Below, piece after piece: positions 10,813 through 25,113 of a stretch of 64,000 nt of DNA. The translations under genes were made by a program, and so were the position numbers. The first letter of the stretch is position 1; the number at the start of each line of letters is the position of its first letter. The DNA comes from Anaeramoeba ignava (Eukaryota; Metamonada; Anaeramoebidae). The notes below the pieces were generated by a model. The model was not told the origin of the DNA. It ran no database searches and saw only the letters and a list, made by a program, of their open reading frames with translations. The DNA lies in NCBI GenBank assembly GCA_028826165.1, contig JAPDFW010000116.1, positions 113,392-177,391 of the forward strand. Reading direction: 5' to 3'.

Positions 10813-12809
10813 TTAGATTTTCTTTGTAGCAAAGAACCAATCTTTTGCATCAACTGATTTTTGATGAGTTCTGACTTCAGCCATTTCAACTGTGTTTGGA
10901 GGAGGAACAATAACATCTTCACCTGGTTTCCAATTTGCTGGAGTTGCAACTTTGTTTTTGTCTGATGTTTGCATTGCAACAAGAAGTCTCATGATTTCAT
11001 CCATGTTTCTTCCATTAGAAAGTGGATAGTAAATAATTGCTCGAATAATTGCTTGTGGATCAATTATGAATACTGCTCGAACAGTTTGTGTTTTACTTGT
11101 GGATTGATGAAGCATTCCAAATTTCTTAGCAACATTCATATCTGAATCACTTTTTAATTTTTTATCCGATTTTAATTTTAATTTTAATTTTAATTTTAAA
11201 TTGAATTTTAATTTTAATTTTAATTTTAATATTAATTTTGATTTTAATTTTAATTTTGATTTTAATTTAAATTTTAATTTAAATTTTAATTTTAATATTA
11301 ATTTTAATTTTAATTTTAATTTTAATTTTAATTTTAATTTTAATTTTAATTTTAATTTTAATTTTAATTTTAATTTTAATTTTAATTTTAATTTTAATTT
11401 TAATTTTAATTTTAATTTTAATTTTAATTTTAATTTTAATTTTAATTTTAATTTTTAATTTTAATTTTAATTTTTAATTTTAATTTTAATTTTAATTTTA
11501 ATTTTAATTTTAATTTTAATTTTAATTTTAATTTTAATTTTAATTTTAATTTTAATTTTAATTTTAATTTTGATTTTAATTTTGATTTTGATTTTGGATT
11601 TTGATTTTAGTTTTAATTTTAATTTTAATTTTAATTTTAATTTTAATTTTAATTTTAATTTTAATTTTAATTTTAATTTTAATTTTAATTTTAATTTTAA
11701 TTTTAATTTTTAAATTTAATTTTAAATTTACGCAATAACAGGGAATGTGATTTGAACTTTTTCCATATCTTTATATTTAATCTTTTCTTCAATAGTTCTA
11801 ACCCATGCAATATGACTGAAATTACTATCAATACTTAATCCAATTAATTCACAATTAAGTTTTTGGAAATCTTTATGCATAGTAGCAAAAGTCATAAATT
11901 CAGTTGTGCAAACAGGTGTAAAATCTATTTAATTTTATTTTTGATTTTAAATTGATTTTGATTTTAATTTTAATTTTAATTTTAATTTTAATTTTGATTT
12001 TGATTTTGATTTTGATTTTAATTTTAATTTTAATTTTAATTTTGATTTTAATTTTGATTTTGATTTTAATTTTAATTTTAATTTTAATTTTAATTTTAAT
12101 TTTAATTTTAATTTTAAATTTTAATTTTAATTTTAATTTTAATTTTAATTTTAATTTTAATTTTAATTTTAATTTTAATTTTAATTTTAATTTTAATTTT
12201 AATTTTAATTTTAATTTTAATTTTAATTTTAATTTTAATTTTAATTTTAATTTTGATTTTAATTTTAATTTTAATTTTGATTTTAATTTTAATTTTAATT
12301 TTAATTTTAATTTTGATTTTAATTTTAATTTTAATTTTAATTTTGATTTTGATTTTGATTTTGATTTTGAATTTAATTTTAAATTTAATTTTGATTTAAT
12401 TTTGATTATTAAATTGAATTTTAATTTTAATTTTGATTTTAATTTTAATTTTAAATATAATTTTATTTTAATTGTTGTAAAGGAGAATAAAAGTTGTAAA
12501 AAAATTAAATTAAATTACCTCCAGGATGTGAAAACAAAATAACCCATTTTCCTGAAAAATGTTGTGGAAATTTAATTGGTCCCATTGTAGTTTCTGCTTC
12601 AAATTCAGGTGATTTATCTCCAATTAAAGGCATTGCATTAATTTCATCTTTTAGTTTTTGTTTAAATTAAAAAATCCAAAAAAAAAGCAAAAAAAAATTT
12701 TAATTTTAATTTTAATTTTAATTTTAATTTTAATTGTGTGTGTTTTTTGTTTACCAAGTTTCTTTTTTAAATCACAAATTTCTTTCAATAATGAATCGTG
12801 ATCAGCCAT
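10813..12809 (-). CDS. peroxiredoxin, archaeal/bacterial-like Prx6-type, lacking the usual C-terminal cysteine
   Basis: Four exons (12809-12755, 12647-12519, 11924-11732, 11149-10813) with consistent phases give 237 aa. It reduces peroxides through a peroxidatic cysteine. That site is plain: [19 protein letters not shown], with Thr and Cys in PVCTTE, and a later [27 protein letters not shown] and [18 protein letters not shown]. The body resembles the archaeal/thermophile Prx6 subfamily more than animal PRDX6. Those relatives often end in DWWFCW carrying a further cysteine, but here the end reads [12 protein letters not shown], with Ala-Thr instead. So it should act as a 1-Cys enzyme or use an outside partner. 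A 24-residue N-terminal extension with heptad character precedes [10 protein letters not shown]. No targeting signal is evident. Two introns are hexamer arrays. Confidence 0.92.
11150..11731 (-). repeat. intron 3 of peroxiredoxin, TTTTAA hexamer array
   Basis: About 560 bp of almost uninterrupted ATTTTA hexamer (plus-strand reading), with a few GATTTT variants, fill the intron between splice sites GTAAAT and AAAAG. Confidence 0.8.
11925..12518 (-). repeat. intron 2 of peroxiredoxin, ATTTTA/GATTTT array
   Basis: From about 11950 to 12470 (plus strand) the intron is ATTTTA hexamers interspersed with GATTTT. Long translations of it (Ile-Leu, Asn-Phe) are repeat artefacts. Confidence 0.8.
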
Positions 12810-12939
12810 TTTATAATTAAAAATTGATTTGGAAAAAAATGAAAAAAAAAAATGAAGTGTTTTTTTTGTTTATTAAAAATAAAAAAGCAAATTTAAATAA
12901 AAAAAAAAGAAATTTGAAATGAATTTAAACTCTTTATAA

Positions 12940-15095
12940 AATGAGAGGAATAATTATTGATCAATTCTTAAATAATTTAATTTCAAAATTGCTTTAAAAA
13001 ATAAATTAAAAAATTAAGGGATAATTTTTTTAGATCAATTAAAAATCTTTTTTTTGGAAATTAATTTAATTTAAGATTATTTATGAAATAATTTAATTTA
13101 AATATTTTATATTAAATTATTGATAAATTCTTAAATAATTTAATTCAAAATTGCTTTAAAAAATAAATTAAAAAATTTTTAAATAATTTTTTTAAATCAA
13201 TTAAAAATCTTTTTTTTGAAATTAATTTAATTTAAGATTATTTATAAAATAATTTAATTTAAATATTTTATATTAAATTATTGATAAATTCTTAAATAAT
13301 TTAATTTGAAATTGCTTTTAAAAATAAATTAAAAATTAATTTTAAATAATTTTTAAAATCAATTAAAAATCTTTTTGGAAATTAATTTAATTTAAGATTA
13401 TTTATAAAATATTTTAATTTAAATATTTTATATTAAATTATTGATAAATTCTTAAATAATTTAATTCAAAATTTCTTTTAAAAATAAATTAAAAATTTTT
13501 AAATAATTTTTTTAAATCAATTAAAAATCTTTTTGGAAATTAATTTAATTTAAGATTATTTATAAAATATTTTAATTTAAATATTTTATATTAAATTATT
13601 GATAAATTCTTAAATAATTCAATTTTAAATTTCTTTTAAAAATAAATTAAAAATTTTTAAATAATCTTTTTAAATCAATTAAAAATCTTTTTAAATTAAT
13701 TTAATTTAAGATTATTTATAAAATATTTTAGTTTTAAATATTTTATATTAAATTATTGATAAATTCTTAAATAATTTAATTCAAAATTGCTTTAAAAAAT
13801 AAATTAAAAATTTTTAAATAATTTTTTTAAATCAATTAAAAATCTTTTTTTTGGAAATTAATTTAATTTAAGATTATTTATGAAATATTTTAGTTTAAAT
13901 ATTTTATATTAAATTATTGATAAATTCTTAAATAATTTAATTCAAAATTTCTTTAAAAAATAAATTAAAAAATTTTTAAATAATTTTTTTAAATCAATTA
14001 AAAATCTTTTTTTTGGAAATTAATTTAATTTAAGATTATTTATGAAATATTTTAATTTAAATATTTTATATTAAATTATTTATCAATTCTTAAATAATTC
14101 AATTCAAAATTGTTTTTAAAAATAAATTAAAAATTTTTAAATAATCTTTTTAAATCAATTAAAAATCTTTTTTTTGGAAATTAATTTAATTTAAGATTAT
14201 TTATAAAATAATTTAGTTTAAATATTTTATATTAAATTATTGATAAATTCTTAAATAATTCAATTCAAAATTGCTTTAAAAATAAATTAAAAATTTTTAA
14301 ATAATTTTTTTTAAATCAATTAAAAATCTTTTTGGAAATTAATTTAATTTAAGATTATTTATAAAATATTTTAGTTTAAATATTTTATATTAAATTATTG
14401 ATAAATTCTTAAATAATTAATTCAATTCAAAATTTTTGCTTTAAAAATAAATTAAATAATTTTTAAAATAATTTTTAAATCAATTAAAATCTTTTTAAAT
14501 TAATTTAATTTAAGATTATTTATAAAATAATCTTTTTAATTTAAATAATATTTTTATATTAAATTATTTATAAATTCTTAAATAATTCAATTCAAAATCA
14601 AAATTGTTTTAAAAATAAATTAAAAATTTTTAAATAATTTTTAAATCAATTAAAAATCTTTTTGGAAATTAATTTAATTTAAGATTATTTATAAAATATT
14701 TTAATTTAAATATTTTATATTAAATTATTGATAAATTCTTAAATAATTTAATTCAAAATTGCTTTAAAAAATAAATTAAAAAATTTTTAAATAATCTTTT
14801 TAAATCAATTAAAAATCTTTTTTTTTAAATTAATTTAATTTAAGATTATTTATAAAATATTTTAATTTAATTATTTTATATTAAATTATTGATAAATTCT
14901 TAAATAATTTAATTTGAAATTGCTTTAAAAAATAAATTAAAAAATTTTTAAATAATTTTTTTAAATCAATTAAAAATCTTTTTTTTAAATTAATTTAATT
15001 TAAGATTATTTATGAAATATTTTAGTTTAAATATTTTATATTAAATTATTGATAAATTCTTAAATAATTTAATTTGAAATTGCTTTAAAAAATTT
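12940..15095. repeat. satellite A: ~160-bp unit, about 14 tandem copies
   Basis: A direct tandem array. The landmark ATTGATAAATTCTTAAATAA recurs at intervals of about 160 bp (near 12957, 13118, 13281, 13440, 13600, 13757, 13917, 14077, 14237, 14397, 14566, 14725, 14888, 15048). Each unit also contains TTAATTTAAGATTATTTAT and a TTTTGG or TTTTTT segment. Units differ by a few substitutions and run-length changes. There are no spacers and no coding frame. It ends about 40 bp from the stop codon of the HD-domain gene. Confidence 0.9.
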
Positions 15096-15137
15096 GATTG
15101 AGATTTATTGTTTGTTGAAAAGAAAAAAAATGATTAT

Positions 15138-15710
15138 TTAAAGAATGAGTTTATTTTCCTTTAGCAAAGTAAGAGGATCAAAAAGAGCAAAATCAGCTTG
15201 ATGAACCAAAACAGCTTCAATAACTTTTGGTCTTCCATCACCTTCTTTAGAATGACAAGCGATAATATTAAGGATTTCTTGAGGAATACCAACTTGAGCA
15301 GCAAGAACAGTTCCACTAATAGGATGTCTAATACAATTACCATTTCGACTTTTTTGATAAACTTGATCCACTTTTTCAATTTCAAGTAATTTGCCAACAT
15401 CATGAAGAATTCCGCCGGCAATCAAACGATCCATGTCAATTTTATAAGGCATTTCTTTATAAGATTGTAATTGTGCTTTTGCCAGTCCAATTGCTCCTTC
15501 TGTGACAGCTATTGTGTGCTCAATGAAATTTATTCCTTTTGTATCTGTTATTAATGTAAATGGCATCTTTTCTAAATCTTCGATTGTTTTCCATCCTCCT
15601 TGTTCACATCCAAGTAGCCACGCTTCAACTACTTTTTCCGCTAATTTTGCATCTTTGATTTGATCGAGTTGCGCTTTGAAAAGTGTTTGGATTGATTCTT
15701 TTGAAATCAT
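15138..15710 (-). CDS. HD-domain phosphohydrolase family protein, intronless
   Basis: A single 190-aa frame with no intron, unlike nearly all its neighbours. HD-superfamily residues are visible: FIEHTIAVTEGA (first His, near residue 64), LIAGGILHDVGKLLE (HD pair near 103-104), RHPISGTVLAAQVG and IIACHSKEGDG (later histidines), then VLVHQADFAL with the closing Asp. These are metal-binding positions of HD phosphohydrolases; the substrate cannot be named. The style (HDVGKLLEIE, SGTVLAAQVGIP) looks bacterial or archaeal, so horizontal acquisition is plausible but unproven. Base composition is slightly less AT-rich than the satellite beside it. The start ATG at 15710 follows an A-rich leader. Confidence 0.85.
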   Translation of the reverse strand: MISKESIQTLFKAQLDQIKDAKLAEKVVEAWLLGCEQGGWKTIEDLEKMPFTLITDTKGINFIEHTIAVTEGAIGLAKAQLQSYKEMPYKIDMDRLIAGGILHDVGKLLEIEKVDQVYQKSRNGNCIRHPISGTVLAAQVGIPQEILNIIACHSKEGDGRPKVIEAVLVHQADFALFDPLTLLKENKLIL

Positions 15711-15923
15711 TTGAAAGAAAAAATGAAAAAATTTTTTTCTTTTTCTTTTTTTTTTTAAATTGAATTGAATTGAATTTATTTATTGTGACTTTTTTTTTAA
15801 ATTGGAAAATTTAAATTGGAAAATTGAATTGAATTGAATTGAATTGAATTTTAAAAAAAAAAAAGCAAAAAAAAAAAGTGGAATTTTGAAAGAAAAAAAT
15901 TTTTTTTCTCTTTTTTTTTTTGA

Positions 15924-18232
<2,309 letters not shown>

Positions 18233-18508
18233 TTTTATTTCTTGTTTTTTCTTTTTCTATTTTAAATTATATTTATATTTTTAAAATTATTTTTATTTTT
18301 TTTTTAAATTAAATTTTTACTTTAATAATTCCAATTTCTTCCATTTTAATTTTAATTTTAATTTTAATTTTAATTAATTAATTTTTTGTGTTTTTGTTTT
18401 ATTAAAAATTTTTTGTATTTTTTTATTTTTTTTAAATTTGAAAAAAGAAAAAAATGAAAAAAATATTTTTTAAATTTTTTAAATTAAAATTTTTTATTTT
18501 ATTTTTTT

Positions 18509-19367
18509 TTATAAATCAATTAATTTAAAATTTTTTTCATATATTTTTTGACGACATTGAGGACATGTTTTATCACTTGAAATTTTAATCCAATTTTTAA
18601 TGCAAGAATAACAAAAAATATGACCACAATCAACAATAGTTGGTTTATCAAAATCATCAAGACAAATAGAACATTTTAATTCTTGTTGTTGTTCTTCTTG
18701 TTGTTCTTCTTGTTTTTTTGAATTTATTTCATTTCCTTCTTTTTTTCTTGTTTCTTTTCCATTTTTTTCATTTTCTTCTTCTTTTTTTTTCTTATTTTTT
18801 GATCCATATTTTTGTTGTCTTTTTATTTTTTTTCTTTCTTGTTTATAAATCTTTCTGTATTCTGGATTTCTTTCTATTGTTAATCTTGCTTTTTGTAAAT
18901 CTAAATTTTCTTCATTTGTTTCATCTTGTTTTCTTTTTGTTTTATTATTCTTTTTATTCTTATTTTGATTTATTTTTATTGTTAAATCAATTATATCACT
19001 TGAATATTCTTTTCCATTTTTTAAATTTTAATTTTAATATTAATTTTAATATTAATTTTAATATTAATTTTAATATTAATTTTAATATTAATATTAATTT
19101 TAATTTTAATTTTAATTTTAATTTTAATTTTAATTTTAATTTTAATTTTAAATTTTAATTTTAATTTTAATTTTAATTTTAATTTTAATTTTAATTATAA
19201 TTTTAAATTTTAATTTTAATTATAATTTTAAATTTTAATTTTAATTATAAATTTTAAAAATTTTAATTTTAATTTTAATTTTAATTTTAATTTTGATTTT
19301 AATTTTAATTTTAATTTTAATTTTAATTTTTATAAAATTTACCAGTTTCAGATTCTGAATCTAACAT
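18509..19367 (-). CDS. C3HC4 RING-finger protein (probable E3 ubiquitin ligase)
   Basis: Exon 1 is 19367-19343 (MLDSESET), exon 2 is 19008-18509, joined in phase 1; 174 aa. The C-terminus has a full RING: CSICLDDFDKPTIVDCGHIF then CYSCIKNWI and CPQCRQ, giving the C-x2-C...C-x-H-x2-C-x2-C...C-x2-C ligand order. The RING should bind an E2 enzyme. The preceding ~110 residues are Lys/Glu/Gln-rich, low complexity and probably disordered or coiled. Overall layout resembles RNF4-like or small nuclear RING proteins (acidic start, basic middle), but no SUMO-interaction motif can be asserted beyond SSDIIDLT, which does resemble one. The intron is largely TTTTAA/AATATT repeat. Confidence 0.85.
19009..19342 (-). 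repeat. RING-gene intron: AATATTAATTTT and ATTTTA repeats
   Basis: 19025-19100 repeats a 12-bp ATTTTAATATTA unit, followed by ATTTTA hexamers to 19330. No other content. Confidence 0.75.
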
Positions 19368-19480
19368 ATTTTAAATAATAAATTAAATGAAAAAAAAAAT
19401 ATGAAAAAAATGAAAAAAATGAATTTTTTAATTTCAAAAATTATTTTTAATTTTTTATTTTAAATTTTAAATTTTTTATT

Positions 19481-22180
19481 TTAAATTTTTTGGATTGAAG
19501 GTATATTTGTTATTTGATTTAATCCTGAATATAATTCTCCATTCATTTCCCAAATTTGAAGTATATTTCCAAATGAAACACTTGCAATAACAAATGGAAT
19601 ATTTTCATTCCATGAAAATTCTCTAACTGTATCTGTATGTCCATTATGTTGAAACTATTTTAAATATAGATCAATTATTTAAATATTAATTAAATATTTA
19701 AATATAAATTAATTATTTAAATATAAATCAATTATTTAAATATAAATTAAATATTTAAATATAAATCAATTATTTAAATATAAATTAAATATTTAAATAT
19801 AAATTAAATATTTAAATATAAATTAATTATTTAAATATAAAATAATTATTTAAATATAAACTAAATATTTAAATATAAATCAAATATTTAAATATAAATC
19901 AATTATTTAAATATAAAATAATTATTTAAATATAAATTAAACATTTAAATATAAATCAAATATTTAAATATAAATCACAAACCAAAATTGGATGATTTTG
20001 ATTTGAAAGATCCCAAAGAATAACAACATTATCATCACCACAACTTCCAAGAACTGATGGATTTAAAGGATTCCAACTTAAAACAAAAACTCCATTTGAA
20101 TGTCCTTTTAATTTTCTTAAAGGTTGTGATAAATTTCTAACATCCCAAATATGAATATTCTTTTATTTATTTATTTATTTATTAAATATTAATTAATAAA
20201 TATTAAATATTAAATCAAATTTTAAATACTGTATCACTTGAACCAGTTGCAAATAATTCTGAAAAAATTGGATTAAATGATAAACAATTAGTTTCTTCAG
20301 AATGTGCTTGTAAAGAAATTGTTGGTTCTTTTGTTCTTGTATCAAATAAATAAAAATTTCCATTATCACATGCTGCTCCAAAATAATTTTCATCTCTTGG
20401 ATGCCATGATGCATCCTTATTTCATTTATTATTCAATATTTATTAATTATTATTCAATTTGATTTTGATTTTGATTTTGATTTTGATTTTTAATTTTTAT
20501 TTTGATTTTGATTTTGATTTTGATTTTGATTTTGATTTTGATTTTAATTTTTTGATTTTGATTTTTGAATTTGATTTTTTGATTTTGATTTTGATTTTGA
20601 TTTTGATTTTTGATTTTTGATTTTGATTTTTTGATTTTGATTTTGATTTTGATTTTTACTCCAATTTTATTTGGTAATTTATATGAGAAAAGTTTATTTT
20701 GATTTTCTATATTCCAAGTTCTAACATATTGATCAAATGATCCACTTAAAATATTTCCTTTAATATGATTTGACCAACTTAATCCATATCTATTTTTAAT
20801 TTATTTATTTAATTATTTATTTATTGGAAATAATAATAATATTAATATTATTATTGTTATAAAAATTACCCTTCTTCAGTTTGACCTTCTAATTTTATCG
20901 GTTTTTCTTTAGGTTGTTTTGAATTATAAACCCAAACAGCTTCTGATGATATAACTGCAATTAAATCTGAATTTTGTGGCATATATCTTGCTCTTTAATT
21001 TATAATTATTAATTTAAAGAAAATTTTAGAAAAATTTTGTTCTTTTCAATAAATTTATACCTATTGATTTCTGTTGGATGAAACATTCTTGAAATAACTT
21101 TAATAGGTTTTGTTTCAATTCCTCCTAAATTTCCAAAAGCTATTTTTCAAATGAATATTTATATTTATATTTATATTATATTTATATTTATATTTATATT
21201 AAGATTTATATTTATATTTATATTTATATTTATATTTATATTTATAATTATATTTATATTTATATTTATATTTATATTTATATTTATATTTATATTTATA
21301 TTTTTTTATTTATATATTTATATTTATATTTATATTATATTTTATTTTTATATTTATATTTATATTTATATTTATATTTATATTTATATTTATATTTATT
21401 TATATTTATATTTATATTTATATTTATATTTATATTTTATATTTATATTTATATTTATATTTATATTTATAATTATATTTATATTTATATTTATATTTAT
21501 ATTTATATTTATAATTATATTTAGATTTTATATATTTATATTTATATTTATATTAAGATTTATATTTATATTTATATTTATATTTATATTTATATTTATA
21601 TTTATATTTATATTTTAAATATTTATATTTATATTTTAAATATTTATATTTATATTTATATTTTAAATAAGATTATTCTCAAAAAATTATATACATCCAT
21701 CTGTTTTATATGTTGAAGAATCAATAACTGCATCATCTAAAGGTATTTCAAGTTCAACAACTTGTAAATAATCTCGACTTTTTCTTTCTGTAAATGTTGC
21801 TAAAATTAATCTTTGTTTAAGAAAATTATCTGTTGTTCTTTTTAAAATTTAATTTAAAATTTGAATTTGAATTTGAATTTGAATTTAATGTTTTCGTTAA
21901 AATTGTTTTTAATTCATTTTTCTTTTTCTAAAAAAAAAAAAGAAATTAATTAAATTTAATAATAATTTTATATAAACTTTTCTTGATATGGAAGCCATTG
22001 AACTGTTAATGATTGAAAAGAAAGAGGAATTGTATAAATAAAATCATAATAAATTGGACAATAATCTTTCCAAATTTGATGTTCTAAAATATCTTTTTAT
22101 TTTTATTTATTTATTTTAATTAAAATTATTTTGTTAAAATTTTTTCTAATTAAAAATAAAAAATAAATCTAACTTGTCAT
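19481..22180 (-). CDS. RBBP4: RBBP4/RBBP7/MSI1-type WD40 histone-binding protein
   Basis: Nine exons (22180-22174, 22092-21978, 21837-21695, 21139-21061, 20992-20870, 20789-20660, 20415-20230, 20159-19983, 19654-19481) all fit in phase and give 377 aa. The family chaperones histones in CAF-1, HDAC, NuRD and PRC2 complexes. Diagnostic pieces: N-terminal EHQIWKDYCPIYYDF (helix that clasps the propeller), SLTVQWLP, RARYMPQNSDLIAV, GYGLSWSNHIKGNILSGSFD, CLSFNPIFSELFATGSSD, and the C-terminal GHTDTVREFSWNENIPFVIA. It is shorter than animal RBBP4 (about 425 aa) because loops are reduced. Exon 1 has only 7 nt (ATGACAA), chosen because it restores phase; this microexon is the least certain part. Several introns are pure short repeats. 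Confidence 0.93.
19670..19978 (-). repeat. RBBP4-like intron 8: TTTAAATATAAATNAA repeat
   Basis: About 310 bp of a ~19-bp unit of the type ATTTAAATATAAATCAA, in roughly 16 imperfect copies, fill the intron. Confidence 0.75.
20460..20657 (-). repeat. RBBP4-like intron 6: GATTTT hexamer repeat
   Basis: The plus strand reads GATTTT hexamers with scattered extra T; the sense strand is therefore CAAAAT-like, the same hexamer that encodes Gln-Asn in the eIF4G-like gene, but here it is intronic. Confidence 0.75.
21147..21672 (-). repeat. RBBP4-like intron 3: TATATT/ATTTAT array
   Basis: About 520 bp of TATTTA hexamer with a few GATTTA and TTTTAT interruptions. Tyr/Ile translations of it are artefacts. 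Confidence 0.8.
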
Positions 22181-22800
22181 TTAATTTAATTTAATTTAAA
22201 AAATTTCAATTTGGAAAATTAAAAAAAAAATGAAAAAAATGATTTTTATTTTTATTATTTTTTTTTCCATTTTTCAATTTAAAAATATTTAAAAAGTTAT
22301 TTAATCATTTTAATTTAAATAAAATACTTTAAAATATAACAAATAAACAAACAAATATAAATTAAAAATTATTTCAAAAAAATTAATTTAAATTCAAAAA
22401 TAAAAAATTAAAATTTTTTTTTGATAAATTTTATAATAGAAAAAAAAAGGAAAATGAAAAAAAGAAAATAGTTAAATTCGTTATTAAAAAAAATAAAGAA
22501 ATGAATCTAAATTTAATTATTAATCATTTCAAAAGAAATTCTCTTTATTTTACAATTATAATCAATTCAACAAAAAAAACAATTTAATTTATTTTAGTTT
22601 ATTTTAATTTGGAAAAGGAATTAAATTTAAATCAATTCCACAAATAAATTGGAAATAAAATCATTTTTATATTTAAATTCAATTAAATTCAATTCAATTT
22701 AATTTAGAAAAGGAATTAAATTTAAATCAATTTCACAAATAAATTGGAAATAAAATCATTTTTATATTTAAATTGAAGATTAAATTCAATTCAATTTAAT
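22181..22800. other. AT-rich intergenic stretch, no gene
   Basis: A and T runs, with a ~110-bp imperfect direct repeat around 22600-22800 (GGAATTAAATTTAAATCAAT, then CACAAATAAATTGGAAATAA, occurs twice). No coding frame or RNA gene seen. The part next to 22180 should hold the RBBP4-like promoter. Confidence 0.5.
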
Positions 22801-22829
22801 TTGATTTGATTTGATTTGATTTGATTTGA

Positions 22830-23030
22830 ATAAATCCAATATTCAAATATTTGAAATGATTTATTACTTAATTCACTATAATCTCTAACTTTATTAGAAG
22901 TATCTTTTGTTACAGATAAAAACATTCCTCGATATAATTTACTTCTCATTATTAATATTAATTTTGGAAATTTATATTGTTTTTCTTTTCTTTCAATTAT
23001 AAAATCTTTTTCATTTTCATTTAAATAAGA
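22830..23030 (-). pseudogene. orphan BTB/POZ fragment
   Basis: The minus strand carries an open stretch of about 65 codons with a BTB core: DFIIERKEKQYKFPKLILIM, RSKLYRGMFLSV, then VRDYSELSNKSFQIFEYWIY. This is the beta-sheet and first helices of a BTB fold in the form common among protist BTB proteins. No start codon, no convincing splice acceptor and no continuation are present; the frame soon reaches a stop in simple repeat. It abuts the ~146-bp satellite. It is either a broken relic or one exon of a gene interrupted by the array. Confidence 0.5.
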
Positions 23031-23039
23031 AGAATAGAT

Positions 23040-24730
23040 TTAATTTAATATTTAATTTAATATTTAATTTATAAATATAATTTAATATTTAATTTTATTA
23101 TTAAAATATTAATTTATTGTTTTAGATTTAAATATTTTATTATTTAAATATTTAACATATAAATATAAAAAATAAGAATAGATTTGATTTAATATTTAAT
23201 TAATAAATTAATTTAAAAATATAATTTAATATTTAATTTTATTATTAAAATAATAATTTATTGTTTTAGATTTAAATATTTTATTATTTAAATATTTAAC
23301 ATATAAATATAAAAATAAGAATAGATTTAATTTAATATTTAATTTATAAATTAATTTAAAAATATAATTTAATATTTAATTTTATGTTTAAAATAATAAT
23401 TTAATGTTTTAGATTTAAATATTTTATTATTTAAATATTTAACATATAAATATAAAAATAAGAATAGATTTAATTTAATATTTAATTTTTAAATTAATTT
23501 AAAAATATAATTTAATATTTAATTTTATTATTAAAATAATAATTTATTGTTTTAGATTTAAATATTTTATTATTTAAATATTTAACATAAAAATATAAAA
23601 ATGAAAATAGATTTAATTTAATATTTAATTTATAAATTAATTTAAAAATATAATTTAATATTTAATTTTATGTTTTAAAATAATAATTTAATGTTTTTAG
23701 ATTTAAATATTTTATTATTTAAATATTTAACATATAAATATAAAAATAAGAATAGATTTAATTTAATATTTAATTTATAAATTAATTTAAAAATATAATT
23801 TAATATTTAATTCTATGTTTAAAATAATAATTTATTGTTTTAGATTTAAATATTTTATTATTTAAATATTTAACATATAAATATAAAAATAAGAATAGAT
23901 TTAATTTAATATTTAATTTATAAATTAATTTAAAAATATAATTTAATATTAATTTTTATTATTAAAATATTAATTTATTGTTTTTAGATTTAAATATTTT
24001 ATTATTTAAATATTTAACATATAAATATAAAAAATAAGAATAGATTTAATTTAATATTTAATTTATAAATTAATTTAAAAATATAATTTAATATTTAATT
24101 TTATTATTAAAATAATAATTTAATGTTTTAGATTTAAATATTTTATTATTTTAAATATTTAACATATAAATATAAAAATGAAAATAAGTTTAATTTAATA
24201 TCTAATTTATAAATTAATTTAAAAATATAATTTAATATTTAATTTTTGTGTTTAAAATAATAATTTATTGTTTTAAATTTAAATATTTTATTATTTAAAT
24301 ATTTAACATAAAAATATAAAAATAAGAATAGATTTAATTTAATATTTAATTTATAAATTAATTTAAAAATATAATTTAATATTTAATTTTATTATTAAAA
24401 TAATAATTTATTGTTTTAGATTTAAATATTTTATTATTTAAATATTTAACATATAAATATCAAAAATGAAAATAAGTTTAATTTAATATCTAATTTATAA
24501 ATTAATTTAAAAATATAATTTAATATTTAATTTTGTGTTTAAAATAATAATTTATTGTTTTAAATTTAAATATTTTATTATTTAAATATTTAACATAAAA
24601 ATATAAAAATGAGAATAGATTTAATTTAATATTTAATTTATAAATTAATTTAAAAATATAATTTAATATTTAATTTTATGTTTAAAATAATAATTTATTG
24701 TTTTAAATTTAAATATTTTATTATTTAAAA
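23040..24730. repeat. satellite B: ~146-bp unit, about 11-12 copies (first block)
   Basis: Tandem direct repeats. Landmarks repeated once per unit: AGAATAGATTTAATTTAATA, TTATAAATTAATTTAAAAAT, AATTTATTGTTTTAGATTTA and TATTTAACATATAAATATAA. Unit length is about 146 bp. The same satellite reappears at 27836-28451, 31478-31560 and 35300-38150, flanking both BTB-TLDc genes. Confidence 0.9.
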
Positions 24731-25113
24731 ATATTTTGAAAATTGATTTTTGAAATTAAAATTTTATCTTTTTGAATTAAATTGAATTAATATTAATTTG
24801 GAAATTTGTTTTAAAATTTAAATTTATTAATAATTTTTAAATTCCAAAAAAAAATTAAATTAAAAATTAAATTAAAATAATTTTCCTTTTTTTAATAATA
24901 AAAATAATAAAAATAATAATAATTTATTAATAAATTAATTTAAAATAATAAATTAAAAGAAAATTAAATTAATTATTAATTTAAATTTATTCTCATTTTT
25001 ATATTTTTATTTATTTTCAAAATCCACTTTTTATTTATTTTTTTTTTCATTTTTTTCATTTTTTCCTTTTTTTAAACAAAAAACAAAAAACACAAACAAA
25101 CAACAAAAACAAA
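24731..25113 (+). promoter_or_regulatory. 5' flank of BTB-TLDc copy 1 (duplicated at 31561-31947)
   Basis: AT-rich flank nearly identical to that of copy 2. It ends with TTTTTTTCATTTTTTTCATT, a T run, and an A/C-rich leader (AAACAAAAAACAC-type) running into the ATG. The conserved leader suggests that it contains the promoter and 5' UTR for both paralogues. Confidence 0.5.

Noticed and set aside
11201-12542. Asn-Phe and Ile-Leu repeat proteins on the plus strand
   Set aside because: These lie inside the peroxiredoxin introns and are translations of ATTTTA hexamers.
12940-15095. CRISPR-like array
   Set aside because: Units are directly adjacent, ~160 bp and AT-rich, with no unique spacers and no cas genes; the context is eukaryotic.
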